Shown here one piece after another: positions 1-7,675 of a DNA stretch of 64,000 bases. The notes beneath the pieces were generated by a model. That model did not search any database and had not been told where the DNA came from. It was given only the letters and a program-made list of their open reading frames with translations. Position 1 is the first letter of the stretch. Every line of letters begins with the position of its first letter. Made by a program: the position numbers and the translations under genes. Source of the stretch: Billgrantia ethanolica (GTDB lineage: Bacteria > Pseudomonadota > Gammaproteobacteria > Pseudomonadales > Halomonadaceae); assembly GCF_021404305.1 (NCBI RefSeq), contig NZ_JABFTX010000004.1, positions 310,001 to 374,000 of the forward strand, given 5' to 3'.

Positions 1-1
1 C

Positions 2-175
2 GTCACCTTGATCACCCCGGTGCTGGCGCTGGGCCTGGGCATGACGCTCAATCAGGAACAGCCATCGTCCTCCATGCTGGCGGGAGCGGTGCTGATTCTG
101 GTGGCGCTCGGCGCCTACCTGTTCGGCGACCGCCTGGCTCGGCTGAAGGCCGAGCGTGAGGTCACGCCCTCCTGA
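2..175 (+). CDS. EamA/DMT-family transporter, C-terminal end (partial)
   Basis: Only the last 57 codons are inside the window; the frame is open from base 2 to a TGA at 173-175. The peptide shows part of one membrane helix (VTLITPVLALGLGM), a short loop (NQEQPSSS), a final hydrophobic helix (MLAGAVLILVALGAYLF) and a basic cytoplasmic tail. A pair of small-residue-rich helices with this loop is typical of the C-terminal end of EamA/DMT (RhaT-like) metabolite exporters, which work in the inner membrane. The substrate cannot be read from this fragment. It converges on the next gene, six bases away. Confidence 0.6.
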   Translation, partial: VTLITPVLALGLGMTLNQEQPSSSMLAGAVLILVALGAYLFGDRLARLKAEREVTPS

Positions 176-181
176 GCGCGC

Positions 182-1423
182 CTAGAAGCAGGTCTGCATC
201 ACCTCGACCACTTCCAGCCGCTCATCGACGCGGCAAATCCGCCGCCACTTGTCGAAGGTCAGACAGGGATGTGATGCGCCGAAGGCGACGATGTCGCCGA
301 CCCGCACCCTGCCGTTGCCCACCTCGGGCTCATCTTCGTCCTGAGGCAGATGCACGAAGGCGTGCTGATCCATCAGCTTGGTCACGCGCCACCCCGCCAC
401 CGAAAGCGTGCGCCCCGGTCGCTCGTCGCCTTCGCGGTAGCGGCGCAACGGTTCTGGCAGCTGGTCGTGACCGATATCGCGCTTGCCCATGCCGACGATG
501 GCCAGCCCCGGCTCCGGCAGCGACACTACCTGGGCGAACACTTCGAGCGCCGGCTTGAGCCCGCGCTCGAGCTCCGGCCGGCGCTTCAGAATGTCATGCT
601 GAGCCTGACGATAGATGCCGTGGTCGTGCACCACGTAGCAGCCAGGGCGCAGCACCGGCACGAACTGCTTGCCCAGGTGCGCCTCGCGGAACACCTCGGC
701 GATCATGTCATACCAGGCCGAGCCGGATGCGGTGATCAGCGGCTGGGGACTCTCGATCAGGGCGTCCTTGTCCAGCGCCTGGGCCGCTTCCACCAGCTGC
801 CAGGCGTAGGCGCGCACGGCACGCTCGGGGTCGTTGCCATGCACTACGCCCTCGTAGCCTTCGAGCCCGCACAGCACCAGCGCCTGCTCGCTGTCGATGC
901 GCTCGGCGAGCGCCATCACTTCGTCGGTATCGCGGCAGCCGCAGCGTCCGCCCGGTATGCCCAGCTCGATCAGCACCTGGAGGCGCAGACCGCGGGCAGT
1001 AAAGTAGCGCGCCAGCTGGTCGGCGTTCGCGACGCTGTCGACCACGCAGTAGAAGTCGACACCCGCTTCGATGAGCTCGGCGACGATGGCCATGTTGGCT
1101 TCGCCGACGAGCTGGTTGGCCATCAGCAGACGGTTGACACCATGACGGAAGGCCGCCCGACACTGCGGCGCGGTAGCCAGGGTGATGCCCCAGGCACCGG
1201 CGGCAAGCTGACGCTGGAACAGCTCGGGGCACATGGTGGTCTTGCCGTGCGGGGCCAGCCGCGCGCCGTGGTCTTGGCAAAAACGCTGCATCCAGGCCAG
1301 GTTGTGGGCCAGCGCCGGCTCGTGGATCACCGCCGCCGGCAGGCTGACGCCCGACAGCAGGCTGGTCCCGACTTCCGGCATGCCTTTGTGCTGGGTCTCG
1401 AGGTCGGAAAACGTGTCGTTCAT
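182..1423 (-). CDS. DSD1-family PLP/zinc-dependent D-amino-acid lyase (D-threonine aldolase or D-serine deaminase-like)
   Basis: The protein has 413 residues, a normal length for the family. It has the alanine-racemase-like N-terminal barrel with the PLP lysine in APHGKTTM (K61), and a C-terminal beta domain with HPC (H385, C387), matching the His-x-Cys zinc ligands of eukaryotic-type D-serine dehydratase. Known members either deaminate D-serine or split D-threonine to glycine and acetaldehyde. The sequence does not decide between them; pseudomonad homologues are often named amino acid deaminase. The ATG at 1423 follows a modest purine-rich site. It is divergent from the enoyl-CoA hydratase gene, so the two probably share the 1424-1542 promoter region. 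Confidence 0.8.
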   Translation of the reverse strand: MNDTFSDLETQHKGMPEVGTSLLSGVSLPAAVIHEPALAHNLAWMQRFCQDHGARLAPHGKTTMCPELFQRQLAAGAWGITLATAPQCRAAFRHGVNRLLMANQLVGEANMAIVAELIEAGVDFYCVVDSVANADQLARYFTARGLRLQVLIELGIPGGRCGCRDTDEVMALAERIDSEQALVLCGLEGYEGVVHGNDPERAVRAYAWQLVEAAQALDKDALIESPQPLITASGSAWYDMIAEVFREAHLGKQFVPVLRPGCYVVHDHGIYRQAQHDILKRRPELERGLKPALEVFAQVVSLPEPGLAIVGMGKRDIGHDQLPEPLRRYREGDERPGRTLSVAGWRVTKLMDQHAFVHLPQDEDEPEVGNGRVRVGDIVAFGASHPCLTFDKWRRICRVDERLEVVEVMQTCF

Positions 1424-1542
1424 GCTTCACTCTCGCTGGGTGGACGCAGGAAGCGCGGCACACCCTCTTTGGTCGCAGAGGTATCGAAATGTGCACGTGT
1501 CAGGCTAGTCTGGTGCAGGGCACGTTGCTACAGGATACGACA

Positions 1543-2334
1543 ATGACTACTACCGTCGACGAGCGCCCGGTGATTCGTCGCGACCACCGCGGTGTCGCCA
1601 CCCTCACGCTGAACCGTCCACACCAGTTCAATGCGCTGTCCGAGGCTCTGCTCAAGGCCCTGGGCAGCGAGCTTTCCCGCCTGGCCAACGATGGTTCGGT
1701 GCGCTGTGTGGTCATCGCCGCCGAGGGGCGCGCCTTCTGCGCCGGGCACGACCTCAAGGAGATGCGCGCCACTCCGGACAAGGCCTATTACCAGGCGCTG
1801 TTCGCCCAGTGCGGCGAGGTGATGCAGCGCATCGTCGAGCTGCCGGTACCGGTGATTGCTCGGGTACAGGGCCTGGCCACCGCCGCCGGCTGCCAGCTGG
1901 TGGCCAGCTGCGACCTGGCGGTGGCGGCCAGGTCGGCGCGTTTCGCGGTATCGGGCATCAACGTCGGGCTGTTCTGCTCGACTCCTGCTGTGGCGCTGTC
2001 GCGCAATATCGGCCGCAAGCGCGCCATGGAGATGCTGTTCACCGGCGAGTTCATCGATGCCGAGCAGGCGCTCGACTGGGGGCTGATCAATCGCGTCGCC
2101 GACGACGAGGCACTGGACGAGGTGCTCGAAGCGCTCACCGCCAGCCTGTGCGCCAAGAGCGCCGTGGCTCTGCGCACCGGCAAGGCCCTGTTCCAGCGTC
2201 AGCTGCAGATGCCGCTGCGCGAGGCCTACGCGCTGGCCGGCGAGACCATGGCCTGCAACATGATGGCCGAGGACGTCGCCGAGGGCATCGATGCCTTTAT
2301 CGAGAAACGCTCGCCCCAGTGGCGCCATCGCTAG
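1543..2334 (+). CDS. Enoyl-CoA hydratase/isomerase (crotonase) family protein
   Basis: From the ATG at 1543 the product has 263 residues, the usual single-domain crotonase length. An upstream extension to 1489 is open, but it lies in the promoter region and adds no family sequence. Crotonase signatures are visible: the oxyanion-hole segment AFCAGHDLKEM, the second loop QGLATAAGCQLVASCDLAVA, and the C-terminal helix MAEDVAEGIDAFIEKRSP. The position usually holding the hydratase glutamate is not obvious, and the pattern resembles the ECHDC3-like branch, whose substrate is not established. It is followed by an IclR regulator on the same strand after 117 bases. The function is acyl-CoA hydration or isomerisation by family only. 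Confidence 0.8.
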   Translation: MTTTVDERPVIRRDHRGVATLTLNRPHQFNALSEALLKALGSELSRLANDGSVRCVVIAAEGRAFCAGHDLKEMRATPDKAYYQALFAQCGEVMQRIVELPVPVIARVQGLATAAGCQLVASCDLAVAARSARFAVSGINVGLFCSTPAVALSRNIGRKRAMEMLFTGEFIDAEQALDWGLINRVADDEALDEVLEALTASLCAKSAVALRTGKALFQRQLQMPLREAYALAGETMACNMMAEDVAEGIDAFIEKRSPQWRHR

Positions 2335-2451
2335 CCGCCCCGCCCTGCGAAAGAAGAGTGGAAGCCATTTCCGCAATCGAGACAAGCTCGCGCCGAGCGG
2401 GTATCCTGTTGCAGGCCTTGCGGCCCAGGTCAATGCAGAGGATATACGCAG

Positions 2452-3297
2452 GTGAGTGAAGTCAAACGCAGAACGGCGGGGCGCCCGCCCGGCCCTGGCA
2501 AAAGCGCCAGCGGCCATAGTCAGTCGCTGGTGCGCGGCCTCAATCTGCTCGAGCGCCTGGCGGCCACACCGGGCGGCCTGGCACTCTCGGAGCTGGCGGA
2601 GATGGTCGACCTGGCCCCCTCCACCACGCACCGCCTGCTGCAGGCGCTGCAGGGGCAGGGCTTCATCACCCAGGACGCCGCGCTCGGCGTATGGAAGATC
2701 GACGTCAAGACCTTCCGCATCGGCAACAGCTTTCTCGAAGCGCGCGACTTCGTCGCCGCCAGCCGCCCCTTCCTGCGCCGCCTCACCGCCCAGACCGGCG
2801 AAACCGCCAACCTGGGCATCCGTGACGGCGCCACGGCGGTGTTCCTGGCCCAGAGCGAGTCGCCGCAGATGATGCGCATGATCACCCGGCTCGGCTCCCG
2901 CGCGCCGCTGCACGCCTCCGGAGTGGGCAAGGCGCTGATGGCCTGGCTGCCCGACGACGAGTTCGAGCGGGTGCTGGCCGAGCGCGGCCTGGCGCGAGTC
3001 ACCGAGAATACCCTGCATACCCCCGAGACGCTGCGTGCCAATCTGGCTCAAGCTCGCCGGCAGGGATTCGCCTGCGACCGCGAGGAGCATGCCATCGGCC
3101 TGCACTGCGTGGCCGCCTGCCTGCACGATGAACACGGTGCTCCACTGGCAGCGATCTCGGTATCGGGTCCGGTGGCACGCATCCCCGAGTCGCGGCTGCC
3201 CGAGCTGGGTAAGCTGGTGCGTGAAACCGCCGCTGAGATCACGGCCCGCCTGGGCGGGCGGGTGCCCAGCCCCGACGAGACAGCAGCAGAAGCATGA
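2452..3297 (+). CDS. IclR-family transcriptional regulator
   Basis: The protein has 281 residues. After a basic tail (about 1-22) comes a winged helix-turn-helix: SLVRGLNLLERLA, LSELAEMVDLAPSTTHRLL and GFITQDAALGVWKID (about 24-86). An IclR effector-binding domain follows, with the usual HASGVGKALMAWLP and DREEHAIGLHCVAAC segments. The start is a GTG at 2452, chosen because AGAGGA lies about nine bases upstream and the frame enters the conserved domain directly. Its stop overlaps the next gene start (ATGA, 3294-3297), so the two are translationally coupled. Targets are unknown; the D-amino-acid lyase and the crotonase gene upstream are the obvious local candidates. Confidence 0.88.
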   Translation: MSEVKRRTAGRPPGPGKSASGHSQSLVRGLNLLERLAATPGGLALSELAEMVDLAPSTTHRLLQALQGQGFITQDAALGVWKIDVKTFRIGNSFLEARDFVAASRPFLRRLTAQTGETANLGIRDGATAVFLAQSESPQMMRMITRLGSRAPLHASGVGKALMAWLPDDEFERVLAERGLARVTENTLHTPETLRANLAQARRQGFACDREEHAIGLHCVAACLHDEHGAPLAAISVSGPVARIPESRLPELGKLVRETAAEITARLGGRVPSPDETAAEA

Positions 3298-3812
3298 AAC
3301 TGCGCCTGGTGGTGGCCAGCTTGCTCCTCGGCTTCAGCGCCGCTGCCTGGGGAAATGCCAACACCGGTTACGATGCCAGTCTTGAAGGATGGGTCGTCGA
3401 CTCGAAGCAGCAACTGGTGTGGATGCGCTGCAGCCTGGGCCAGGAGTATCGGGAAGGACGCTGTCTAGGCGAAGCCGAACGCTTCAACTGGAGCGAGGCA
3501 CAGGCCCGCATCGATACTCTGGCAAGCGCCGAGTGCCCCTGGCGGCTACCGCGCTTTCACGAACTGCGCGGTCTCATGCAGCCATCGAACGAGGCTACGG
3601 GGTCGGTCCCCATGGCGATCGACCTCGAGTATTTCCCCGATACCCCGCAGGGCTGGTACTGGAACGAGGTCAGTGCCGGTGGCCATTCTCAGCAGGACTG
3701 CTTCGTCGACTTCGGCGGAGAGGGGCGCACCCGCTGCAACATGGGCGGTCAGTTCTACCTGCGGCCGGTAATGGCGCTGGAAAGCGCCGCCGCCCACTGC
3801 CCGGCGCCCTAG
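3294..3812 (+). CDS. Secreted DUF1566 (Lcl C-terminal domain) protein
   Basis: The protein has 172 residues and begins with a clear Sec signal peptide (MKLRLVVASLLLGFSAAAWG, likely cleavage before NANTG). The mature part has the DUF1566 pattern of W, C and G landmarks: LVWMRCSLGQ, FNWSEAQARID, CPWRLPRFHELRGL, YYWNEV-like YWNEVSAGG, and FYLRPVMAL near the end. Six cysteines in the mature chain suggest disulfides in the periplasm or on the surface. It overlaps the iclR stop by four bases. DUF1566 proteins are often surface-associated with no known enzymatic activity, so no function is assigned. The frame ends just before the convergent marR gene. Confidence 0.75.
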   Translation: MKLRLVVASLLLGFSAAAWGNANTGYDASLEGWVVDSKQQLVWMRCSLGQEYREGRCLGEAERFNWSEAQARIDTLASAECPWRLPRFHELRGLMQPSNEATGSVPMAIDLEYFPDTPQGWYWNEVSAGGHSQQDCFVDFGGEGRTRCNMGGQFYLRPVMALESAAAHCPAP

Positions 3813-3820
3813 GCGACCTG

Positions 3821-4342
3821 TCAGCCCTTCTCGCCGATCCGCTCCAGCTGCCGCTCGAGCTTGCGCATCACGTTGAGCAGGTCGCGGTACTCACCGGCGG
3901 TGAGCGTCGCGACCAGCTCCGCCTCCCAGGCCTGAGCCTCGGGGATCAGCTTGGTCAACAGCTTGCGCCCGGCAGCGGTAAGGTGCAGGTCCTGCTGACG
4001 TTGATCCTCGGGCGCCGGCGTGCGGCTGATCAGCCCGCGCTCCTCCAGCCCTTGAATCGCCCGCGACACGCGGGCCTTGTCCATGTAGGTGTAGGCGCAG
4101 ATCTTCTTGGCCGTCAGCTCGTCGCAATGACTGAGCCAGGCCAGTATCCGCCACTGGGCGATATTGAGCTGGTAGCGCTCCTCGTAGAGCTCGGCCAGCG
4201 CCTGGCTGATGCGATCGGCCAGGCTGTTGAGCCGGTAGGGCAGGAACTGGTTGAGGTCCAACTCTTGCTTGGTCGGCGGCCCGGCCAGGTCCTCGTCGCC
4301 CTCCATGGCGAGACCGGCCTGGCGTTCTTCTTCTGTATTCAT
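3821..4342 (-). CDS. MarR-family regulator, last gene of the TRAP operon
   Basis: The protein has 173 residues with a MarR winged helix: IAQWRILAWLSH, LTAKKICAYTYMDKARVSRAIQGLEERGLISRT, then the wing ending in DLHLTAAGRKL. An acidic N-terminal tail precedes it. An upstream GTG at 4363 is open, but GAGGAG lies just before the ATG at 4342, which I chose. It is 31 bases downstream of dctM on the same strand, so it should be co-transcribed with dctP-dctQ-dctM. MarR proteins bind palindromes of about 16-20 bases and are released by aromatic ligands. The two strong TAGTTTCA-NN-TGAAACTA sites at 7583 and 29173 are its likely operators (inference). Confidence 0.88.
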   Translation of the reverse strand: MNTEEERQAGLAMEGDEDLAGPPTKQELDLNQFLPYRLNSLADRISQALAELYEERYQLNIAQWRILAWLSHCDELTAKKICAYTYMDKARVSRAIQGLEERGLISRTPAPEDQRQQDLHLTAAGRKLLTKLIPEAQAWEAELVATLTAGEYRDLLNVMRKLERQLERIGEKG

Positions 4343-4373
4343 CTCGAGACTCCTCACCCGCACTTGGCAGCAA

Positions 4374-5669
4374 TCAATAGAGCAGTTGCGGCAGGAACAG
4401 CACGATACCCGGGAACACCAGCACCAGCAACGCGCGCGCCATGCCGGCCACCCAGAACGGCGTCACGCCGCGGAAGATCGTGCCCGTGCTTACGTCCGGC
4501 AGCACCGCCCGCAGCACGAACACGTTCATCCCCACCGGTGGCGTGATCAGGCTGATCTCGATCACGATCACCACCAGGATGCCGAACCACACCAGGTCGA
4601 AGCCGAGCCCCGCCACCACCGGGAAGAACACCGGCACGGTGAGCAGCAGCATCGACATGCTCTCGAACACGCAGCCGAGCAGCACGTAGATGGCCAGTAT
4701 CACCAGAATGACCATGAACGGGGCGATGTTGAGTCCGTTGACGAAGGCCAGCAGGTCGTTGGGCAGCCCGGCACGGTTGATGAAGTTGGCAAAGATCAGC
4801 GCGGTGAGCACCACGGCGAACAGCATGGCGGTGGTGCGCACGGTGTCCATCAGCACGTTCATCAGCACCTGCGGGGTGAGCGCCCGGCGCAGCAGGGCGA
4901 TGATGAAGGCGCCCATGGCGCCAATGCCCGCCGCCTCGGTGGGGGTGAACACGCCAAGGTAGATGCCGCCGATCACCAGCACGAACAGGGCCAGGGTGCT
5001 GCCGACGCTCTTGAGCGCCTGGAAGCGCTCGGGCCACGGTACCTTCTCGCCGGCGGGGCCGGCATCCGGGTCGCGCCACAGCACCCATTTCACCGCGACC
5101 AGGTAGAGGATGATGCCCAGTATGCCGGGAATGAAGCCGGCGGCGAACAGCTCGCGGATGCTGGTTTCGGTGAGAATGCCGTAGATCACCAGCATCACGC
5201 TGGGGGGAATCAGGATGCCCAGGGTGCCGCCGGCGGCGATGGAGGCCGAGGCCAGAGTGTCCTTGTAGCCGTACTTGCGCATCTGCGGCATGGCGACCCG
5301 GCCCATGGTGGCGGCGGTGGCCAGGCTTGAGCCGCAGATGGCGCTGAAGCCGCCGCAGGCGACGATGGTGGCCATCGCCTGACCGCCCTTGCGGTGGCCG
5401 AGGAAGCCGTTGGAGGCGCGAAACAGCGCATCGGAAAGCCCGGCATGGGAGACCAGGTTGCCCATCAGGATGAACAGCGGGATCACCGACAGGCCGTAGT
5501 CCATGGCGGTGTCCACCACCCGCCGCGCGGCCATGGCTTCGGCGGCGTTCCAGTTGCCGGTGAGGAAGTAGAAGCCGGCAAAGCCGACGATGCCCATGGC
5601 AAACGCCAGGGGGACCCGCAGAAAAGCCAGCAGCAGCAGGGCGGCGAACCCATACAGTGCTTCAGTCAT
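4374..5669 (-). CDS. dctM: TRAP transporter large permease (DctM)
   Basis: The protein has 431 residues, the standard DctM length, with about twelve hydrophobic segments. Family landmarks include SVIPLFILMGNLVSHAG near residue 65, GGTLGILIPPSVMLVIYG, FTPTEAAGIGAMGAF and SLITPPVGMNVFVL. DctM forms the inner-membrane channel of tripartite ATP-independent transporters and uses the sodium gradient to import carboxylates delivered by the DctP protein. Its ATG overlaps the dctQ stop by eight bases, with GGGAGG inside dctQ, so translation is coupled. The substrate is not readable from the permease. The context next to homogentisate catabolism suggests an aryl carboxylate such as a hydroxyphenylacetate (inference). 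Confidence 0.93.
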   Translation of the reverse strand: MTEALYGFAALLLLAFLRVPLAFAMGIVGFAGFYFLTGNWNAAEAMAARRVVDTAMDYGLSVIPLFILMGNLVSHAGLSDALFRASNGFLGHRKGGQAMATIVACGGFSAICGSSLATAATMGRVAMPQMRKYGYKDTLASASIAAGGTLGILIPPSVMLVIYGILTETSIRELFAAGFIPGILGIILYLVAVKWVLWRDPDAGPAGEKVPWPERFQALKSVGSTLALFVLVIGGIYLGVFTPTEAAGIGAMGAFIIALLRRALTPQVLMNVLMDTVRTTAMLFAVVLTALIFANFINRAGLPNDLLAFVNGLNIAPFMVILVILAIYVLLGCVFESMSMLLLTVPVFFPVVAGLGFDLVWFGILVVIVIEISLITPPVGMNVFVLRAVLPDVSTGTIFRGVTPFWVAGMARALLVLVFPGIVLFLPQLLY

Positions 5670-6216
5670 GAACGCCTCCCTTGCCTTTCTCGGGGCTGAG
5701 CGGGCCGCCGCGTGCGAGCACGCCCACGCCTTCCAGCAGGTAGCCGATGGCGCGCAGCAGCGTCAGCACGGCCGAGACGGCCAGCATGATCGAGATGAGA
5801 TAGATGAGATAGCCGTTGGGGATACGCAGAAACTCGGTCACGTCGCCCCACTCCATGGCACGCTCGGCCAGCGCCCAGATGCGGCGTGCCATGATCCACA
5901 GCGCCCCGGTGACGATCAGGTTGACCAGCACCTGGCGGATCCAGATCAGGCGCGCGGGAAACACGCTGTCGAGCAGATCGACGCTGACGTGCTCCTCGCG
6001 CCAGCACACCACCGGCAGCGACAGGAACACCAGCGCGGCCAGCATCAGCTGGGTCAGCTCGACGGTGCCGAGAATCGGTGAGTTGAAGAAGTAGCGTCCG
6101 GTCACGTCTGCCGTGGTCAGCAGCATCATGGCGAAGAGGGTGGCACCAGCCACCCCCTCCAGCGTCAGCTGCATGACACGGCCGACCCGTAACCAGAGCG
6201 TGGTCGAGGTCGGCAT
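5662..6216 (-). CDS. dctQ: TRAP transporter small permease (DctQ)
   Basis: The protein has 184 residues and four hydrophobic helices, matching DctQ. Typical features are a helix with FAMMLLTTADVTGRYFFNSPILGTVE (DVTGRY is a DctQ hallmark), CWREEHVSVDLLDSVFP, and a final helix LIYLISIMLAVSAVLTLLRAIGY. The ATG at 6216 follows GGAGG with good spacing; a longer open frame to 6357 overlaps dctP in another frame and is not used. DctQ pairs with DctM in the inner membrane. It lies 28 bases after dctP and overlaps dctM, giving the order dctP-dctQ-dctM-marR. Confidence 0.92.
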   Translation of the reverse strand: MPTSTTLWLRVGRVMQLTLEGVAGATLFAMMLLTTADVTGRYFFNSPILGTVELTQLMLAALVFLSLPVVCWREEHVSVDLLDSVFPARLIWIRQVLVNLIVTGALWIMARRIWALAERAMEWGDVTEFLRIPNGYLIYLISIMLAVSAVLTLLRAIGYLLEGVGVLARGGPLSPEKGKGGVHD

Positions 6217-6244
6217 GCTCAAGCCTCCAGAAATGTACAGCGGG

Positions 6245-7300
6245 TTACTGGCGCACGACGCGCTCGGCGATCCTGTCGCCTTCGGCCGCCAGGGCCAGTT
6301 GCTCGCGGAAGTGCGCCAGGGCCTCCTCGGCATCGACGCCGCGACCCGCCACGGCACTGGACCACTCGGCGATCAGCTCCTCGGTCACACCGCGCAGCCG
6401 CTCGATATCCGCTTCGGGCGCCTGGGTGAAGGTGGCACCACGCTCCTGACCGAACTCGACGCCACTCTCGTCGGAAACGTCCATCATGTAGCCGAACAGT
6501 CGCGACAGGTGTTCACCGGAGACGGCCTCGATCGCCTCGCGATCCTCGGGCGAGATCTGATCCCAGAACATCGGGTTCATGACGATGGCGAAGCTGCCGC
6601 GATAGAAGCCGCCATCGACGGTCAGGGTGTGCGGCGCCACTTCGGCCACACGGAAGCTGCGCAGGCTCTCCAGGGTCAACATGGCGCCGTCGACTACGCC
6701 CTGGGAGGCGGCTTCGTAGACGCCGGTGGGCGGCAGCGCCACGCCGGTCACGCGCATGGCATCGGCCAGCCCGCTCATCACCCCGCCACCCACCCGCAGG
6801 CGCTTGCCCGCCAGGTCGTCGATGGAGCCGACCTGATCGCGGGTGAAGATCTGCCCCGGCCCGTGCACGCCCATGGCCAGCACGTCGACGCCGCGATGCT
6901 CGTTGGCCTGAGCCAGATACGCCTGATGCGTATGCCAGTAGGCCGCGGCGGCGTCCTCGGAGGAGAAATCCTCGAAGGTGGGGAACTCAGGTAACTGAGT
7001 GGCCAGGAAGCGGCCGGCCATGTGGGCGTGGAAGATCCAGCTGGCATCGGCGATACCGTCGGCGACGATCTCCATCTGTGCCGCCGGCGGGCCCATGTCG
7101 TGCACCACTTCTACGGTCACGCGGCCCTCGGTGGCCTCCTCGATCCACGCCTTCCAGGTCGGCCAGACGATGGTGTTGACGCCGTGATTGGGGCCGCCCC
7201 AGGTACTGACGGTGATGGCGGTCTGGGCCAGTGCCGGCGTGCCGAGGCCAAGCCCGAGCGCCGCTACGGCGCCGATCATGAGGCGGTTGGTGGTTTTCAT
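6245..7300 (-). CDS. dctP: TRAP transporter periplasmic substrate-binding protein (DctP), paralogue 1
   Basis: The protein has 351 residues with a signal peptide (MKTTNRLMIGAVAALGLGLG, cleavage after ALAQ). The mature protein has the DctP fold signatures FPTFEDFSSEDAAAAYW, GKRLRVGGGVMSGLADAM, GVVDGAMLTLESLRSF and FYRGSFAIVMNP. The ATG at 7300 follows AGGAG; seven extra codons to 7321 are open but not needed. It captures a carboxylate ligand in the periplasm for DctQM. It closely resembles the orphan DctP at 19801-20862, sharing blocks such as GPNHGVNTIVWPTW, EEATEGRV, VVHDMGPP and HRGVxVxxxGVHGPG, so the two probably bind related ligands. It is divergent from the homogentisate operon, which suggests shared regulation. 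Confidence 0.93.
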   Translation of the reverse strand: MKTTNRLMIGAVAALGLGLGTPALAQTAITVSTWGGPNHGVNTIVWPTWKAWIEEATEGRVTVEVVHDMGPPAAQMEIVADGIADASWIFHAHMAGRFLATQLPEFPTFEDFSSEDAAAAYWHTHQAYLAQANEHRGVDVLAMGVHGPGQIFTRDQVGSIDDLAGKRLRVGGGVMSGLADAMRVTGVALPPTGVYEAASQGVVDGAMLTLESLRSFRVAEVAPHTLTVDGGFYRGSFAIVMNPMFWDQISPEDREAIEAVSGEHLSRLFGYMMDVSDESGVEFGQERGATFTQAPEADIERLRGVTEELIAEWSSAVAGRGVDAEEALAHFREQLALAAEGDRIAERVVRQ

Positions 7301-7558
7301 TGTGTGCTCCTGGATCGTCACGGGTGGCGTATTCGCGCCACGTGATGGCTGTGCATTGTTGTAATGGCTGCGTCACTGTCTTCGTCTGCATTCGCCGGTG
7401 ACAGCGCGGCCTATGTTTTTCAGCCTCACCTTGCCGCTAGTTAATTTCCTGTGCAACTAATTTTGCAACAATTCGTTATTAGACTTAGGTCGCAAAAAAA
7501 CGTTAAACCCATGATCCAAGGCAAATTCCGGCCATTCTCCCGCCGCTTGATTTAGGGA

Positions 7559-7586
7559 TTGGTCCGTGATTTGCTGGACATATAGT
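7559..7586 (+). promoter_or_regulatory. Candidate sigma-70 promoter of the mha-hmg operon
   Basis: TTGGTC at 7559-7564 and TATAGT at 7581-7586 are separated by 16 bases. The -10 differs from consensus at one base. The MarR-like operator at 7583-7600 overlaps the -10 and the expected start point, a typical repressor arrangement. The leader to the first gene would be about 80 bases. Confidence 0.5.
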
Positions 7587-7600
7587 TTCAAACAAAACTA
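7583..7600. promoter_or_regulatory. MarR-type operator, site 1
   Basis: The 18-base site is TAGTTTCA-AA-CAAAACTA. Its left half is identical to the perfect palindrome at 29173-29190, and its right half differs at one position (C for T). It overlaps the predicted -10 of the mha-hmg operon. The marR gene sits at the end of the divergent TRAP operon. The assignment rests on sharing this motif with a second promoter. Confidence 0.65.
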
Positions 7601-7675
7601 TGCTGAACGACATTCCGGCACCGCTGGTGGGCGGGACAAGGCCCACGTGACGACCCTGACGACCCTGGAGGAACC

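Larger units (their letters stand above)
7301..7675. promoter_or_regulatory. Divergent intergenic region between dctP and the mha-hmg operon
   Basis: This 375-base gap has no gene that I can support and is clearly more AT-rich than its surroundings. On the plus side it contains the operon promoter and MarR-like operator described separately. Nearer dctP, at 7452-7467, is an inverted repeat TGCAA-CTAATT-TTGCA, and before it a wider pair TAGTT...AACTA. These could mark the dctP promoter or a second regulator site, but they are weaker than the 7583 site. The first bases left of 7320 hold the dctP ribosome binding site. Confidence 0.7.

Noticed and set aside
350..1546. 398-codon open frame on the plus strand
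   Set aside because: Antisense to the PLP/zinc lyase, which has conserved motifs in the opposite frame.
1528..3135. 535-codon open frame on the minus strand
   Set aside because: Antisense to the crotonase and iclR genes; composition biased and without domains.
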